The notes below the pieces were generated by a model. It was given only the letters and a program-made list of their open reading frames with translations, made no database searches and was not told the origin of the DNA. DNA of 64,000 nucleotides from Labia minor (lineage: Eukaryota; Arthropoda; Insecta; Dermaptera; Spongiphoridae): contig OY720344.1 of the NCBI GenBank assembly GCA_963082975.1, positions 71,328,546-71,392,545 on the forward strand. Reading direction: 5' to 3'. Positions 1-10,914 of the stretch are shown here, one piece after another. Each line of letters begins with the position of its first letter. Within the stretch, counting starts at the first letter, position 1. The position numbers were made by a program, and so were the translations under genes.

Positions 1-410
1 CAGGATCTACTAAAGCTATAACTATGAAATTTGGCATACTGCTTTAGTTCTAGTATATGACTACGTAGATAAAATTTTATCCCTGTACTTGCAATAGGCA
101 CTGAGATACAGGGGGGTCAAAAGTGACTCCAAACCATTCGTGTAAATATACTTACGGCATGCGCGCGGCTTGCTGGAACTTGGCCGGCGCACTGCCGTGC
201 GCATAGATAAAGGAGAGTGTTTGTATGTATGTAATTTGTTTACTTTTTTGCTGTCATAGAAACAGATATATATATATATAATTAGAACCTCTCTCTCTCC
301 CTCTATATAAAATTTTAAAAAACGGAGTGTTCTAGCCAAATTAAGAAATTTAAATGCCCTATGCATACATTGATATGTAAATGAATTGGACTGGAAGAGG
401 AGACATGTTA
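1..410. other. Unassigned sequence with GC-rich patch
   Basis: No recognisable gene. Positions about 108-212 are much richer in G and C than the surroundings and contain alternating GC runs such as GCATGCGCGCGG; the flanks are AT-rich with a short TA repeat near 266. The open frame on the minus strand here is low-complexity and matches nothing I recognise. Confidence 0.4.
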
Positions 411-1290
411 TTAGAGAAATTGGGGAAAAATCAACCGAAATGTAATTAAACAAAAAAATTCAAGAATTATGATACGGATACGACTTACATACAATTAACA
501 TACAAAATGTAGAATTTGAAAAAGTATAAATATTTAAATACTTAAGATCTCTAATCACGAAGGATAATAATATTCGAGAAGAATTTAAATCGACGTTGTA
601 ATTGAATAACGCCTGTTATTATGCAGTAAAGGGGCTTATCTCATCAAAGAGGATCAAAATTAAAATATATAAAACAATTAGTTTTCATGTTGATCGATGA
701 CTAGGGTGACCATATTTCGAAAACACCAAACCGGGACAAACGGTATAGCTTTTTTTTTAGAACTAAATTGAAAAAATTTTGAAAAAAAAATTACGAAATG
801 TCCTAAATATTGAAAAAACAGTAGGGTGTCCCGAAGACATTTTTGGGACAGAGCACCTAAAGACGGGACGTTTGGTCACCCTATCTATGACTCTGGGAGA
901 CGAGAGTAGATTTGGAGTATTTGTGAGATTAATATTGTTCGCAGCATTTATAGGCCAAAAGAAGATGAGGTCACAGGGGGATGGCGGAGATGGCATAACG
1001 AGAAATAATGTCCAGATATAGTTAAGGTTATAAAATCGAGAAGGCTGGGATGGGAAGGGGACGTGGTTGGAATTGGAGAAACTAGAAATTGGGAGAAACC
1101 GATTGGGAAACATCCGGTGGAAGACCAAGGACCAAGGTGGGTGGACAATGAAGGAAGGGACATGGGAGAGATGGGACAGGGTAGGATTTGGTTGTAGCTC
1201 AGGATAGGGACGATTAGAGAAATGCGGATGCTGCGGCTAAGAACTTTCGAAAACTGTAGAGACACAGAGTTAGATAAATATAACATATAC
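411..1290 (+). mobile_element. Non-LTR retrotransposon 3' fragment, interrupted by a MITE
   Basis: Decayed end of a non-LTR (LINE) reverse-transcriptase ORF, 5'-truncated. Conceptual pieces read VEFEKV, ITKDNNI, CYYAVKGLISS, then after the MITE MTLGDESRF, KSRR, WVDNEGRDMGEMGQG and LRTFEN. These follow the order of the region after the RT palm (the thumb and C-terminal segment common in arthropod LINEs). Several frameshifts and stops make it noncoding. A 180-bp inverted-repeat element at 703-882 splits it. It runs into a Helitron 3' end at 1501, and the same junction recurs near 60 kb. The 43-kb copy shares the MITE at the same site. Confidence 0.75.
703..882. mobile_element. MITE with AGGGTGACC termini (copy 1)
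   Basis: A 180-bp element begins AGGGTGACCA and ends with the inverse TGGTCACCCT. It is flanked by near-identical 10-mers, ATCGATGACT on the left and ATCTATGACT on the right, which look like a target-site duplication. It lies inside a non-LTR fragment. The second copy (43462-43644) is inverted and in the same host sequence, so it was copied along with its surroundings. Superfamily is uncertain; the duplication length suggests Mutator-like or hAT-like. Confidence 0.7.
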
Positions 1291-1501
1291 AATAATAATA
1301 TATAATTAATTTACTGATTAAATTAAAATATATTTTACAAGAAAACAAATGCATGTCTTATCTACTTATACTGATTGAAACAAAATGGATGCAAACCTAT
1401 TACATACAGACTTTCAACCAAATACTATGTATACTCGGGGGCACAGGGGGCGGAGCCCCCGTCTAGGTGTGAAGAGCGCCGAAGGCGCTCTGAGCAGCTA
1501 G
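1291..1501 (+). mobile_element. Helitron 3' terminus (copy 1)
   Basis: The sequence ends with a GC-rich hairpin (AGAGCGCC, loop GAA, GGCGCTCT at 1473-1491), six bases, then CTAG at 1498-1501 followed by T. Hairpin plus CTRR plus a T flank is the signature of a Helitron 3' end. A second perfect hairpin, GGGGGCGGAGCCCCC, lies at 1446-1460. The same end recurs inverted at 43036 and in direct orientation at 60288. No 5' end for this copy was found in the window. Confidence 0.8.
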
Positions 1502-1643
1502 TATACCCATTAATATATATATATAAAATTAACAATGTAACTAATAAATATTGAAATAATAAAATAATAGGTTGTCCAATATCTCCCTTCCGCTTTTTTG
1601 CTCTTTATTCAATGCTTTATAAAAAGTGTTACAGTGATCGGAT

Positions 1644-2284
1644 TTAGTTCAAATATGCGCCGTTTTGTTCGATAATCTGTTTCCATCTAGACGGCAACTT
1701 CATAATACCCCCCTCGTAGAAACCCCCTTCCTTATTTGCGAAGAACTCGGACAGCCACTTTTCACAAGCCTTTTTTGAGTCTAACTTTACACCACCAAGG
1801 GCGTTCGCCATGGACAGGAACAGGTGGTAATTACTTGGCGCTATGTCCAGGCTATATGGTGGATGTGATAAATCCTCCCATCCGAGCTCCCGTAGCTTCT
1901 GACGAGTCATCAACGAAGTGTGTGGTCTGGCGTTGTCCTGGTGGAACACTACACCCTTCCTGTTGGCCAATTCTGGACGCTTCTGGTCGATCGCCTGCTT
2001 CACGCGGTCCAGTTGTTCGCAGTAGATGGTAGAATTAAGCGTCTGGCCATATGGGAGCAGCTCATAGTGGATGATTCCCTTCCAATCCCACCAAACATAC
2101 AGGAAAACCATGGTGTCGTTTTCACCGGCTCTGAATCGTCGAAACCATTCCTCCGCGCGGTTCGAAGTGATAGAATATCATCCCCCAAAACACCATTAAT
2201 CTCAGGCAACGTTTCTCTAGCGGATTTGCCTTTAACTAAGGGAAACTTTAAAATAACGCGAATTTCGGCTTTAGTGAACTCCAT
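1644..2284 (-). pseudogene. Mariner transposase pseudogene
   Basis: Reads on the minus strand from a Met at 2284 (MEFTKAEIRVIL, helix-turn-helix region) to NGAYLN and a stop near 1644. The N-terminal part is in one frame; around 2150 a shift moves to the frame carrying WFRRFRAG, then VWWDWKGIIHYELLPYG, HQDNARPHTS and YSLDIAPSNYHLF. Known mariners have about 120 more residues between WFRRFRAG and VWWDWKG, including the first catalytic Asp, so an internal deletion is inferred. The second catalytic Asp (HQDNARPH) is present. The third, normally the Asp of APSDYHLF in the D34D triad, is Asn here. The copy cannot be active. Confidence 0.88.
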
Positions 2285-2379
2285 GTTTACTCGTCTATAA
2301 CTGTTGAACGCAATATCCAAACTAATCATGCATAGCGTCGGTATGTAGGTTATGTCAAGACCTTTCAAATGATGTATAG

Positions 2380-2844
2380 CAGAGGTTCTTAAACTGTGGT
2401 CCGCGGACCCCTGGGGGTCCGCGAAGCCTTTACTGGGGGTCCGCAAAGCCATCGTACAGGTGCACGAGAAAATGATGAGTCAGTTAAAACTTCAATTAAT
2501 ATAAAAGAAGCGATGGCATGGCTTTGTGAGGAAACAGAGATCAAATACCCAAATTCAACGAAATGTGCAAGAAAACTATTGCTACCGTTTCCATCTTCAT
2601 ATTTAGCAGAATTTTCTTTCTTCAATATTATAATTTCTAATAAAATGTGTTCTACAATATGCAAAAAAATCGTTATTCACCAATCACTGTTAGAAATATC
2701 CATCATATATCCTTGTTCTTATGAGATCGTAAGCCAGAAATTAACTAATAAAATGACGTAAAGTACCTAAAGTTGGGATGGGGTCCGTCAAAAATTTTTT
2801 TTTCAATTGGGGGTCCGCGGAGTACAAATGTTTAAGAACCTCTG
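2380..2844 (+). mobile_element. hAT-type transposon remnant nested in mariner
   Basis: A 465-bp insertion has termini CAGAGGTTCTTAAAC and its inverse GTTTAAGAACCTCTG, each followed inward by GTCCGCGGACCCC-like sequence. The perfect 8-bp duplication ATGTATAG lies at 2372-2379 and 2845-2852. An 8-bp duplication with CAG..CTG ends is diagnostic of hAT elements. Inside, the plus-strand frame contains KEAMAWLCEETEIKYPNS and LLLPFPSSYLAEFSF, matching the C-terminal dimerisation region of hAT transposases (ZBED5/SCAND3-like proteins). The rest of the transposase is absent, so the copy is non-autonomous. Confidence 0.9.
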
Positions 2845-2929
2845 ATGTATAGTATTACCAGATACGAGCTCTGTAGCGCTTTGTACATAGCCGCGAAAAA
2901 GGCGGAAAGGAGATATTTGACAACCTATT

Positions 2930-5900
2930 ATGTATAAATAATACTCTCTGATTAGATTGGTATATATATTATATTATTTGATTTGTGTGGAAAAGCCAAA
3001 CTTTTCCTATGTTGTTTAATTAATTAAAAATATAAATAATTAATAATTTTTAATAAATAAATTGAGAGTGTATTATTTAAAATATATAATAAAAAGTACT
3101 AATTAAAAATTCAAGAAATTTTAAAAATCATTTAACATAAAATTAAACAAAGTTTGAGAAAGATCCAACTTTAAATATCCAATAGAACTAGAAATATTGA
3201 TGAAATTCTACATTCCACTTTATGTTTAATTAAATAAATATAAGAATTAGGAATATATTTGAATTATTAAATTATAAAATAAATGTGTATAATTTTAAAT
3301 AATAAATTAATGTTATTAAAAAAATTATCTTCTTGCTTTACAAAATTAAAAATATTAGTGTGGGAATATTAAATAATAGTTTCATTCATAATAAATAAAA
3401 TATTTTTAACCATACATAGTTTAATTTAACGTCTTATTAATATTAATTTAATATTTTTAATTGGAATGTGTTAATCAGTATAATCTGTGTAAAAAAGTAG
3501 ATTACAAGTTAGCATTTTGATACCCCAGTGATGTCACCTTAGAGTGGTTTAATTTGCATACATATAATAAAAATGAAATAAAACTGAATTTTTAATAAAA
3601 TTTAATCATAGACGATGATTCAGAATATTTTAAGAAGATATAAAATTGATATCTTATCTTTTTTTAAATATTTGAAATTTCTTCATTTATTTTTTTAAAT
3701 ATTAGTTAATATTTACTTAATTAATTATTTAATATACTTTTTTATTTTTTTTTCTCTAAAATATTTGAAATTTTTTAATCTGTTTTGTCGTTTAATTTTT
3801 TGTTAATTCTTATAAATTTTTATTAGTTAATTTTGTTATTTATTATTATTGAGGACCCCAAGTTCCATTCATTTAATCAGATTGATCCAATGATATAAGA
3901 TTTAATAATTGTAATAAATAATTAAAGAATTGTATATCAATATTTTTTAAAGGGTCGAACGATAGCTCGTGGTTCCAGGTACTTAAAATTATAACAGAAA
4001 TCCGGAAAATTGATGTGACCAATTAAAATAGAAAATATCAAATGATTATTAATTGTTTGTTAAATAAACAAATTTATTTAATTTAATGAATATGTTTGTT
4101 TTACTTCAATAATTTTACAAATCAAATCCTATCAGTATAAAATGTCGATAACTTTCTTCAAATACTTCAAAATTATAGGTTTAAAGAAATTTTTCCTTAA
4201 AAAATACCAATCAAATTTTAAAAAATCATTTAATCAATACGTTGTTTTTATATTAATAAATTATAAAGTGTCTAAATGATTAAATTATATTAAAATTAAA
4301 ACATATTGATGAATAAACACAAATATTAAAATTGCAGAGGTAACGCTTTTAAGATTTTCAATTTTCACAAATACCTCTCTCACACTCGAGATATATTTCA
4401 AAAACGTAATCAATACTCCATCATCCATGTCAACTTCCCCTGAAGATTTATTCAAATCGGACTAATCACAGAAAGCGAGAAAAAAAGTTACTTCCGTTAC
4501 AAACGGAATAAATGATGAAGAAATGCAATGTAAAAAAGAGGAGAGACATTAATGAAATGAGCATAACCCTTAAATCAATTAAGAAAAATCAAATGAATTT
4601 TAGCTATTTAATAATATATAATTCAGTTTAACTCTAATTTATAGATATTTCTTTTATTATTAGTTAACTACCGTAAAAACTTTCTCCTTTACTCGATTCT
4701 CTCTCAAATTTCTATATAAATTTACGTTAAAAAAATTAAGTCGTTTGTGATATTCACTTATATAAAATATGTATTAATAATTTAAAATTTATAATTAGGT
4801 TATTGTTATTGTATACATGAATTAACGTAGCATTTTTCTTCTAATAGATGAATATCAATTAGTTTTCTATTTAATTATAATAATATTTATTTTTTGAATC
4901 CATAAATGTTTCTTAAGAGGTTGGGAGACAATTTAATTTTAACAAAAAGAAATGAGCAATTGTCTAATTAACTATTTGAGATAATTGAATTAATTAATTA
5001 TTATAAGAAATATTTCACATTTAATGTTCTTAAATTTTAGGTTTTTATTTTTTGCCTCCTGAGTTACCTCAATCAACATTTTAATCTAGATTTTATCCTA
5101 GCCTGTTTAAAAAAACATTTTTATATTTTTTAATAAAAACATTTATATTACTCAAGAAAAACAAGATAAAGATTGAGAGGATCTGTTGTACATATTTACC
5201 TCGCTTAGACAGAAACCAACTTGAAAGGCGCTGTCCTAACATAGGATATACAAAAGTCAGAGGGTTTTTTAATTATTAATGTGTGAGATAAGGATTGTTA
5301 TAAACATTATATAAATTTATAACTTGCGGAAAATATGACGTAGACAATAGGAGCGAGATATTTTGAGAAAAAAGAGAGATTCAAAGTCACAATAAATATT
5401 ATTTAATTTAAATTTGACTATTTATTAGTATAATATAATATAAACTTATGTTTCTATGTGACAATAACTAGTAAATAATGTTAAATTATAAAAATAAATT
5501 CATTGCATCACTATTCATTTATTATAATGGTTAATGGTCAGTATCTGGTTAACCGATCCGCTGCTCGGTACTTTAAAAAGATTATTCCTTATGAACTATG
5601 AATAATTAAAATTAAGATTATTATTTAAAATAAATAAACGACAAATTATATGAAACAATTTCAAATAATTTAAAAGAATATAAATTTAAAAAATATAAAA
5701 ATACATTATATTATTATATAGATTATCCCAGTAAAAAATATAAAAGATAAATAAAAAAAAAATTCTTATGTAATATATTGAAAAAAGATTTTTATAAGTT
5801 TATATAGAACTATATAATTTTATTTTTTTGTTATTTATTTAAATTAAAATATTTTAAATTAATATTAAATAGAATAAATACATATGGAAGTTATATTATA

Positions 5901-6010
5901 CGTATATAATTAAATGAAAAGAATGAAAAATTATTTTGTGACAATTTTACAATGATAATTGTGTGGAGGAGTTGAGAGGGTTGTAAATGGTTATAGAGTT
6001 ATAATAAATG
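2930..6010. other. AT-rich gene-free stretch
   Basis: No open frame of interest; long A/T runs and short poly-A/T tracts. Only small repeated motifs stand out: an inverted relative of the 37-nt hairpin motif near 3965-3984, and a stretch at about 5538-5700 that recurs at 16691-17490. No coding evidence on either strand. Confidence 0.6.
5538..5575 (+). repeat. Short hairpin motif (copy 1)
   Basis: A GC-richer block in AT-rich surroundings containing CTGGTTAACCGATCCGCTGC and GGTACTTTAAA. It matches the better-preserved copy at 16691-16727, where an exact 8-base inverted repeat AAAGTACC / GGTACTTT encloses it. Sequence downstream (GAACTATGAATA onward) also recurs after 17395. Function unknown. 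Confidence 0.5.
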
Positions 6011-6019
6011 ATAATAAAC

Positions 6020-6235
6020 CTCACCCCGAGGTTGAATTTTGACAGGTACAGCGCCGCTCGCCGAGCTCCCTGGCTATGCGTGCGCACTCACACACCAACA
6101 CCGATAGACTGACTACCGCTCGAGCGGCTGGCTAGGAAGAGCCCCTGGCATTTAGGCAACCCGCTGCGCTAGTTTCCAAATTTAAAATTTTCATATTTAA
6201 AGTACCTGGATTATCCAGCAGCCGCTCAGAAGTTT
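6020..6235. other. GC-richer island
   Basis: About 200 bp of mixed composition, including CAGCGCCGCTCGCCGAGC and CCCGCTGCGCTAG, in very AT-rich DNA. No long open frame. The right edge (6199-6235) is a third copy of the hairpin motif starting AAAGTACCTGG. It could be an old mobile element or a host regulatory segment; the sequence alone does not decide. Confidence 0.4.
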
Positions 6236-6239
6236 AAAA

Positions 6240-7260
6240 ATGTATACTTTACTAACTGTTTTAATAATATTAATTAATTTTAATAATATTCTTAAATTTG
6301 AATTAGTTAATTGATTGAGTATATTGATTTATTATGATTATACTCTCTTCTGGTATTTTTATCTTATAATTAAATAATAATTATTATTTATATATTTATA
6401 CAATCTATATATTTATTGAATAAACCATAAATTAATATTTATTATAAAACATTTAATAAGAATTCATTTGATGTCTATTTCAATTCGAAGACACTGTTCA
6501 TGTCATGCTTTATCAATTAGCTGGATTATTAAAATATATAAACTTTATATTAATTTTAATCTCAATTTAAATTATCTAATTTATCATAAAAGTTAATATT
6601 TTCATTCAATTAATGTCATTTTATCATATTTATAAAATTTTTTATATGAATTAAGAAAGTTATACACATTTATTTTAAATATATATCATTTGAAAAAATA
6701 ATTTATGTTTAAAAAATAATATTAATAATAATAATTATAATAATAGCAAATATATATGAATATATAAATATAAATACATATAATATATTTTTAATCATCT
6801 TGGATTATTGTAATGTTTTGATTAAGACATTTATTGAAACTCTTTACTAATTGATTTAATTAAGAAAATTAAAATATTTACTTATGTAAATAAGACCTAT
6901 ACAAATCGATGTTCATCTATACAACCTCTAAAATGGCAGTCGTGGGACTGGCCGACAGAAGTGAAAACTTCTGCGTAAGAAATTTGAAAGAAGACGGAAT
7001 GTGCACCAGCTTCACGAGAAAAATGAATTTTATATATGTATATATATATAAAATTCTTAATTATTTTTTTCAGCAAACTGATTATTATTACAAAAATATT
7101 AAAAATACGATGTGTATGAATAGAAAATAACATTATTTATATATTAAAATACAATATTCTTTTATTTCTTTTCCGTACAAAATTTTTACATCTATAATTT
7201 ATATAACAATATAATATGCTTTTATTGCAATATTTAAAAACATTTTATACTTTTGAAAAA
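6240..7260. other. AT-rich stretch with a weak open segment
   Basis: Mostly AT-rich. At 6909-7020 a less AT-biased segment can be read on either strand (plus: MAVVGLADRSENFC), and TTTTTTCAG at about 7065-7073 resembles a 3' splice site. No family is recognised. It could be a small exon, but the evidence is slight. Confidence 0.3.
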
Positions 7261-7261
7261 T

Positions 7262-7740
7262 TAACTTTCATGTAGAGTTTCAACAATACTTTCACCATGT
7301 TGACGACCATCATCATCAATTTGTAAAACTGATACAATAGGTTTATGGTAGCTAAAGTAAGAAATGAACAATTTTGATTGAAATCTATGTAAATGTCTTG
7401 TAAAGATTCCATCTATTGTAGTTTTATATTTCGTAGTACTTAGATTGCGATCAATTGACATTTTTAAACTAAATTCATTATTTAAAAATTCAATTAATGA
7501 TATATTTTTATCGTCTGCAAAGTTTATGTTGAAATCTTCACTCAAAATCATTGGCAAATCATCAAATTTTTTTCCAATTTTTTTTTTTGAAGCAATGCAG
7601 ATGCGTCATGAGAATATATAAATAAATTTTCATACAAAAAGTGTTGTATAGCACGTAATGACTTATCCGGAGAAATGTAAACGGCAACCATAATGATGAA
7701 ACTGACTATCACCAGAGTGGCAACGACATACACATATCGC
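7262..7740 (-). pseudogene. Endonuclease/exonuclease/phosphatase-type domain, frameshifted
   Basis: On the minus strand VAVYISPDKSLRAIQHFLYE and NLFIYSHDASALL run into a poly-Lys slip around 7575-7590; the next frame then carries LPMILSEDFNINFADD, STTKYKTTIDGIF and SYFSYHKPIVS, ending near 7261. In EEP nucleases a GDFN motif binds catalytic residues and a late SDH motif carries the catalytic His; here they appear as EDFN and SYH. The upstream part (to about 7860) is GC-richer but unrecognised. Similar domains occur in Helitron-associated and LINE ORFs in arthropods; which applies here is inference. The frameshift and altered motifs make it a probable pseudogene. Confidence 0.6.
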
Positions 7741-7884
7741 CGATACCAGAAGTAGTAGTGTTGAACATTCTGGCGTATTGCGCATGCGTATATCTCGCGG
7801 TGTCGGGTCGGTCATTCTCACTCGAGTTCTATGCTTTTTCCCCATCCCACAAAAGTGCTCAACGCCGCTAAAGAAGTTTTCACT

Positions 7885-8125
7885 TCAAAAAAAATAGTCA
7901 TAAAACTTACAGCCCTTAAAGGTACGTATTAATGCACTGAAAGACTAAAAATGTGTGGATATAACATAATATATATTTGGTAATTCGATTACAAAATATT
8001 ATTAAAATAAATATTTTTAATTTTATTTTATTTATAATATTTTTATTGTAAATTTCAAAAAAAATCCTTAGAGCGCTTTAATAACTCAAAATACAATTTT
8101 TGCTAGTATAATAAGATAAGAAAAA
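7885..8125 (+). repeat. Dispersed repeat C (copy 1)
   Basis: Closely matches 17490-17885: shared blocks include ATAGTCATAAAAC, GTACGTATTAAT, ACTGAAAGAC, GGTAATTCGATTACAAAAT, CTTAGAGCG and GCCAGTATAATAAGATAAG-like sequence. The internal block TTTTTAATTTTATTTTATTT is shared with the ACGG-tipped repeats, so C may be a relative of those. No coding potential. Confidence 0.65.
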
Positions 8126-8925
8126 TGAGAAAAACAGAAACTGAGAGGAAAGTATATATGTTTTTCTTACATTTCCTATTATATTATCGAAATTAATATA
8201 AAGTTAAGAAAAAAAAATAAAAATTATATTATTTTTTTATATCAATATTATTATATTTATATTCTTAATTAATTAATTATAAGTTAATGTGATACATGAT
8301 CATGATAAAAAAGTTTTAATGAAATTATGTAAAACTAAACTTATACTTAATTTATGCAGTAAACAGAGAAATCAAAATGAAGAGAGAGAGAGGGAAAGAG
8401 AGAGGTATTCATCGAATGCAAATGATTATTTAAACATTGATCCCTTTTAAAGACTGCTTTAAGTGGATTTACTTATTAGCTCTGCTTAAATCAGCAACGT
8501 CCATCTCTTGTTGAGGGTACAGCTACCGGTAACCGAAACACATCCAAACCCACCTTTGGTAACGGATTATTCTCTTCTACCACATAGTTAATCCTTCAAA
8601 TTAATTTGCCTAATTTCCATCGAGCACTCCACCAGTTAAGTGTCAAATAATTACTTATTGATTATTTACTAAACTAATTATTCACAGATTCAATAAAGAG
8701 AAGAGGTGAATGCTTTGTCTAATGGTGCTTCGTTAATTAAAGAATAAATTCGTTTACCAAATTGGAGTGCACAATTATTGGAACGAGTTGAAGGGGTTAA
8801 TGAAAAAATAATCCTTGTTAACAATTATATAATGAATGGATTATTTCCAGGCTCAATGAAAGAACATGAAAAATGAAATATCATTTATCAGTATTAAATA
8901 TCGGAACTACTATCTCAATTTGTTA
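8126..8925. other. AT-rich DNA with a less biased island
   Basis: 8126-8430 is AT-rich with a GAGAGAGA tract near 8383. From about 8440 to 8830 composition is more even, with words such as TAATTA and GGTAACGG, and no match to repeats in the window. There is no convincing open frame. A host noncoding regulatory block is possible, but this is inference only. Confidence 0.35.
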
Positions 8926-8929
8926 CAAA

Positions 8930-9250
8930 TCTATCTATCTATCTATGCATATCTCTATGGCTTTACGGAACTCGTAAGTTCTTGGCCGCAGCAACCAAAC
9001 TCCTCCAGGTATTCCTATTCTGAACCACAACCCTCCAATCCCTACCCTTTCCCATCTCTCTCAAGTCCCTTCCTACATTATCCACCCACCGCGTCCTTGG
9101 ACTTCCAAGCGGACGTTTTCCACTCGGTTTCTCCACAAATATATTTTTCGACAATCTTTCCTCTCCCATTCTAGCCAGGTGCCCTGCCCATCGCAGCCTT
9201 CTCGATTTTATAATTCTAACTATTCTGGAAATTCTGGAATAGAGGTCCAT
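8930..9250 (-). mobile_element. Non-LTR retrotransposon 3' fragment, frame intact
   Basis: Best-preserved copy of the family. The minus strand from 9250 to 8963 encodes 95 residues without interruption, including IIKSRRLRWAGHLARMGEER, GKRPLGSPRTRWVDNVGRDL and WRSLVAAAKNL. This is the C-terminal, post-RT segment seen in many arthropod LINE ORF2 proteins (often annotated as craniofacial development protein 2-like or endonuclease-reverse transcriptase). It ends in a short 3' region and a GATA-type tail (plus strand TCTATCTATCTATC at about 8932-8945). The 5' truncation is typical of LINE retroposition. The RT palm is missing. Confidence 0.85.
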
Positions 9251-9254
9251 TTGT

Positions 9255-10910
9255 TACAAAATAATATAATAAAATATAATCATTATTTATAAATTTTATT
9301 TACAATTTAATATATTATTGGAATATAATATAATTTTTTTAATATTTAAATCTTTCTTATTTTGCTTAAGTTTAATACCTCTATCTTTAATTTTATTTTA
9401 GGATTAGGTCACTTAAGCTAATTTTAGATATAATTTAATTAATAATTTTGATTTAAGATTTTATGCCTATTTTGTGCATGAATTGTCATTAAACTCGAGT
9501 AAAAAGAAAAGGAAAGCAACAAAAGTTTGCAAAATGACTGTAACACATTTGTCCTGCCAAGTCATGAAATCCTGAATTTGCATTAGGACGGATTTGAAAA
9601 AAGAATTTGTCTTTTATTTTTTACTTCAATTAATCAAAATTTAAAGATATAAATGGAACACAACCAATCAAACCTTGTTAATTTTATAAAAAATTAGAAT
9701 AAAATTATAAGAAGTTAAATTTTAGATTAAATATACTTTTGATTAATATTTTTTTAAATTATAGCGACAAAAATAATTTTTTTTCTAAAAGTAAATTAAT
9801 TATTTCAATTTATTTGACCTGTTTTTCCTATACCTCTATCTATAAATAATATTGTAAAATCGAGGATGACATCACGATCAAGTGAGATAAGGCTAGTATG
9901 AATTTTGTGGAATATAGTGGATATGAGGGAGTTGGGAGAGAACAGGAATTGGGTGGAAGTTAATGAAATGAAATGAAATCTTATAAAATGGATGGTTTGA
10001 GAAATTTTTACAAGACATGTTTTTGTATATCTATGTTATAAATATGGCTTAATACATTTTTCTTAAAACATTAACTTATTAATAATTTAAACCGAAAAGT
10101 CATAAGTAAGTTGTAAAAAAATATAGAATCACTTTTTTAAACTATTTTCTGTCCTGATCAGTCAGTTCCTCTTTGATCAATTTGGTCACTGAATATTCTG
10201 CACACGAGTTGATTCAGGCAAACGGAAAAAAATCCTTTAGAAGAGGGATTAATTTATTAAAAGGACGCAGAGAGCATATCCGAGCAATAGGGGGACTAAA
10301 AATACCTTTCCTTCAACACTTTCCAATTTCTCTTTCACACTTAATAATTAAATAATTGATAAGAAAATGATAATAAATACATATAGATGGATGCATTGAA
10401 ACATGACTGACAAATTTGAAGAGAATATACATTTACTAACAAATTTATTATTATTAATTTCACGGGAAAAATAAATATAAATAACGCAAATGTCGACTGT
10501 TGTGACACGAGTGTCATAACGATCCCCAGTGGATCATTTCTAGCGAATAATGCTGTTTTTATTTGCATAATGGTTCGATAAAATAAATTCCACTTATGGT
10601 GAATATGGCATACGAGGTGTCGTAATCATCATTCGCGTAACAAAACCAATCTCCTACTCCCTTTCTCATCCTTCCATCACCACAACTATGCCACCAACAA
10701 TTTATTTAGAAAATAAAATTCTTTTAATATTTATCAAATATTTTCATTGGTAAAATAAATTACGAGTAAATTAATAAAATATATATTTAAATGAATATCT
10801 AATAATAAAAAAATTAATATTAATAATTTAATCTATCTTTATCTTAAGAGTAAATATTAATATTCTTTCTCATAATATCAGAAATATTTAGAACAAATAG
10901 TTTTATAGAA
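9255..10910. other. AT-rich gene-free stretch
   Basis: No supported gene. A scrap at 9905-9965 reads like the LINE segment DMRELGENRNWVEV on the plus strand. A less biased block at about 10140-10350 and another at 10490-10690 contain short open frames without recognisable motifs. Confidence 0.45.
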
Positions 10911-10914
10911 TATT

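Larger units (their letters stand above)
1570..2925 (-). mobile_element. Mariner element, internally deleted, hosting a hAT insertion
   Basis: Terminal inverted repeats begin GGTTGTCCAATATCTCC on the left, with the inverse of GGTTGTCAAATATCTCC on the right, and both ends abut a TA dinucleotide as expected for Tc1/mariner. The element is 1356 bp, but about 883 bp without the nested insertion and its duplicated target, against about 1.3 kb for a full mariner. The shortfall fits the missing middle of the transposase. It is flanked by AT-rich DNA and the Helitron end at 1501. Confidence 0.88.

Noticed and set aside
61..453. 130-codon minus-strand protein at the left edge
   Set aside because: Low-complexity, spans TA repeats, and overlaps the start of the LINE-derived block; no motif.
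763..1128. Minus-strand 121-codon protein
   Set aside because: It is the antisense of the LINE fragment and the MITE; the parallel frame at 43219-43545 is the same repeat.
8866..9174. Plus-strand 102-codon protein
   Set aside because: Antisense to the intact LINE C-terminal frame on the minus strand.
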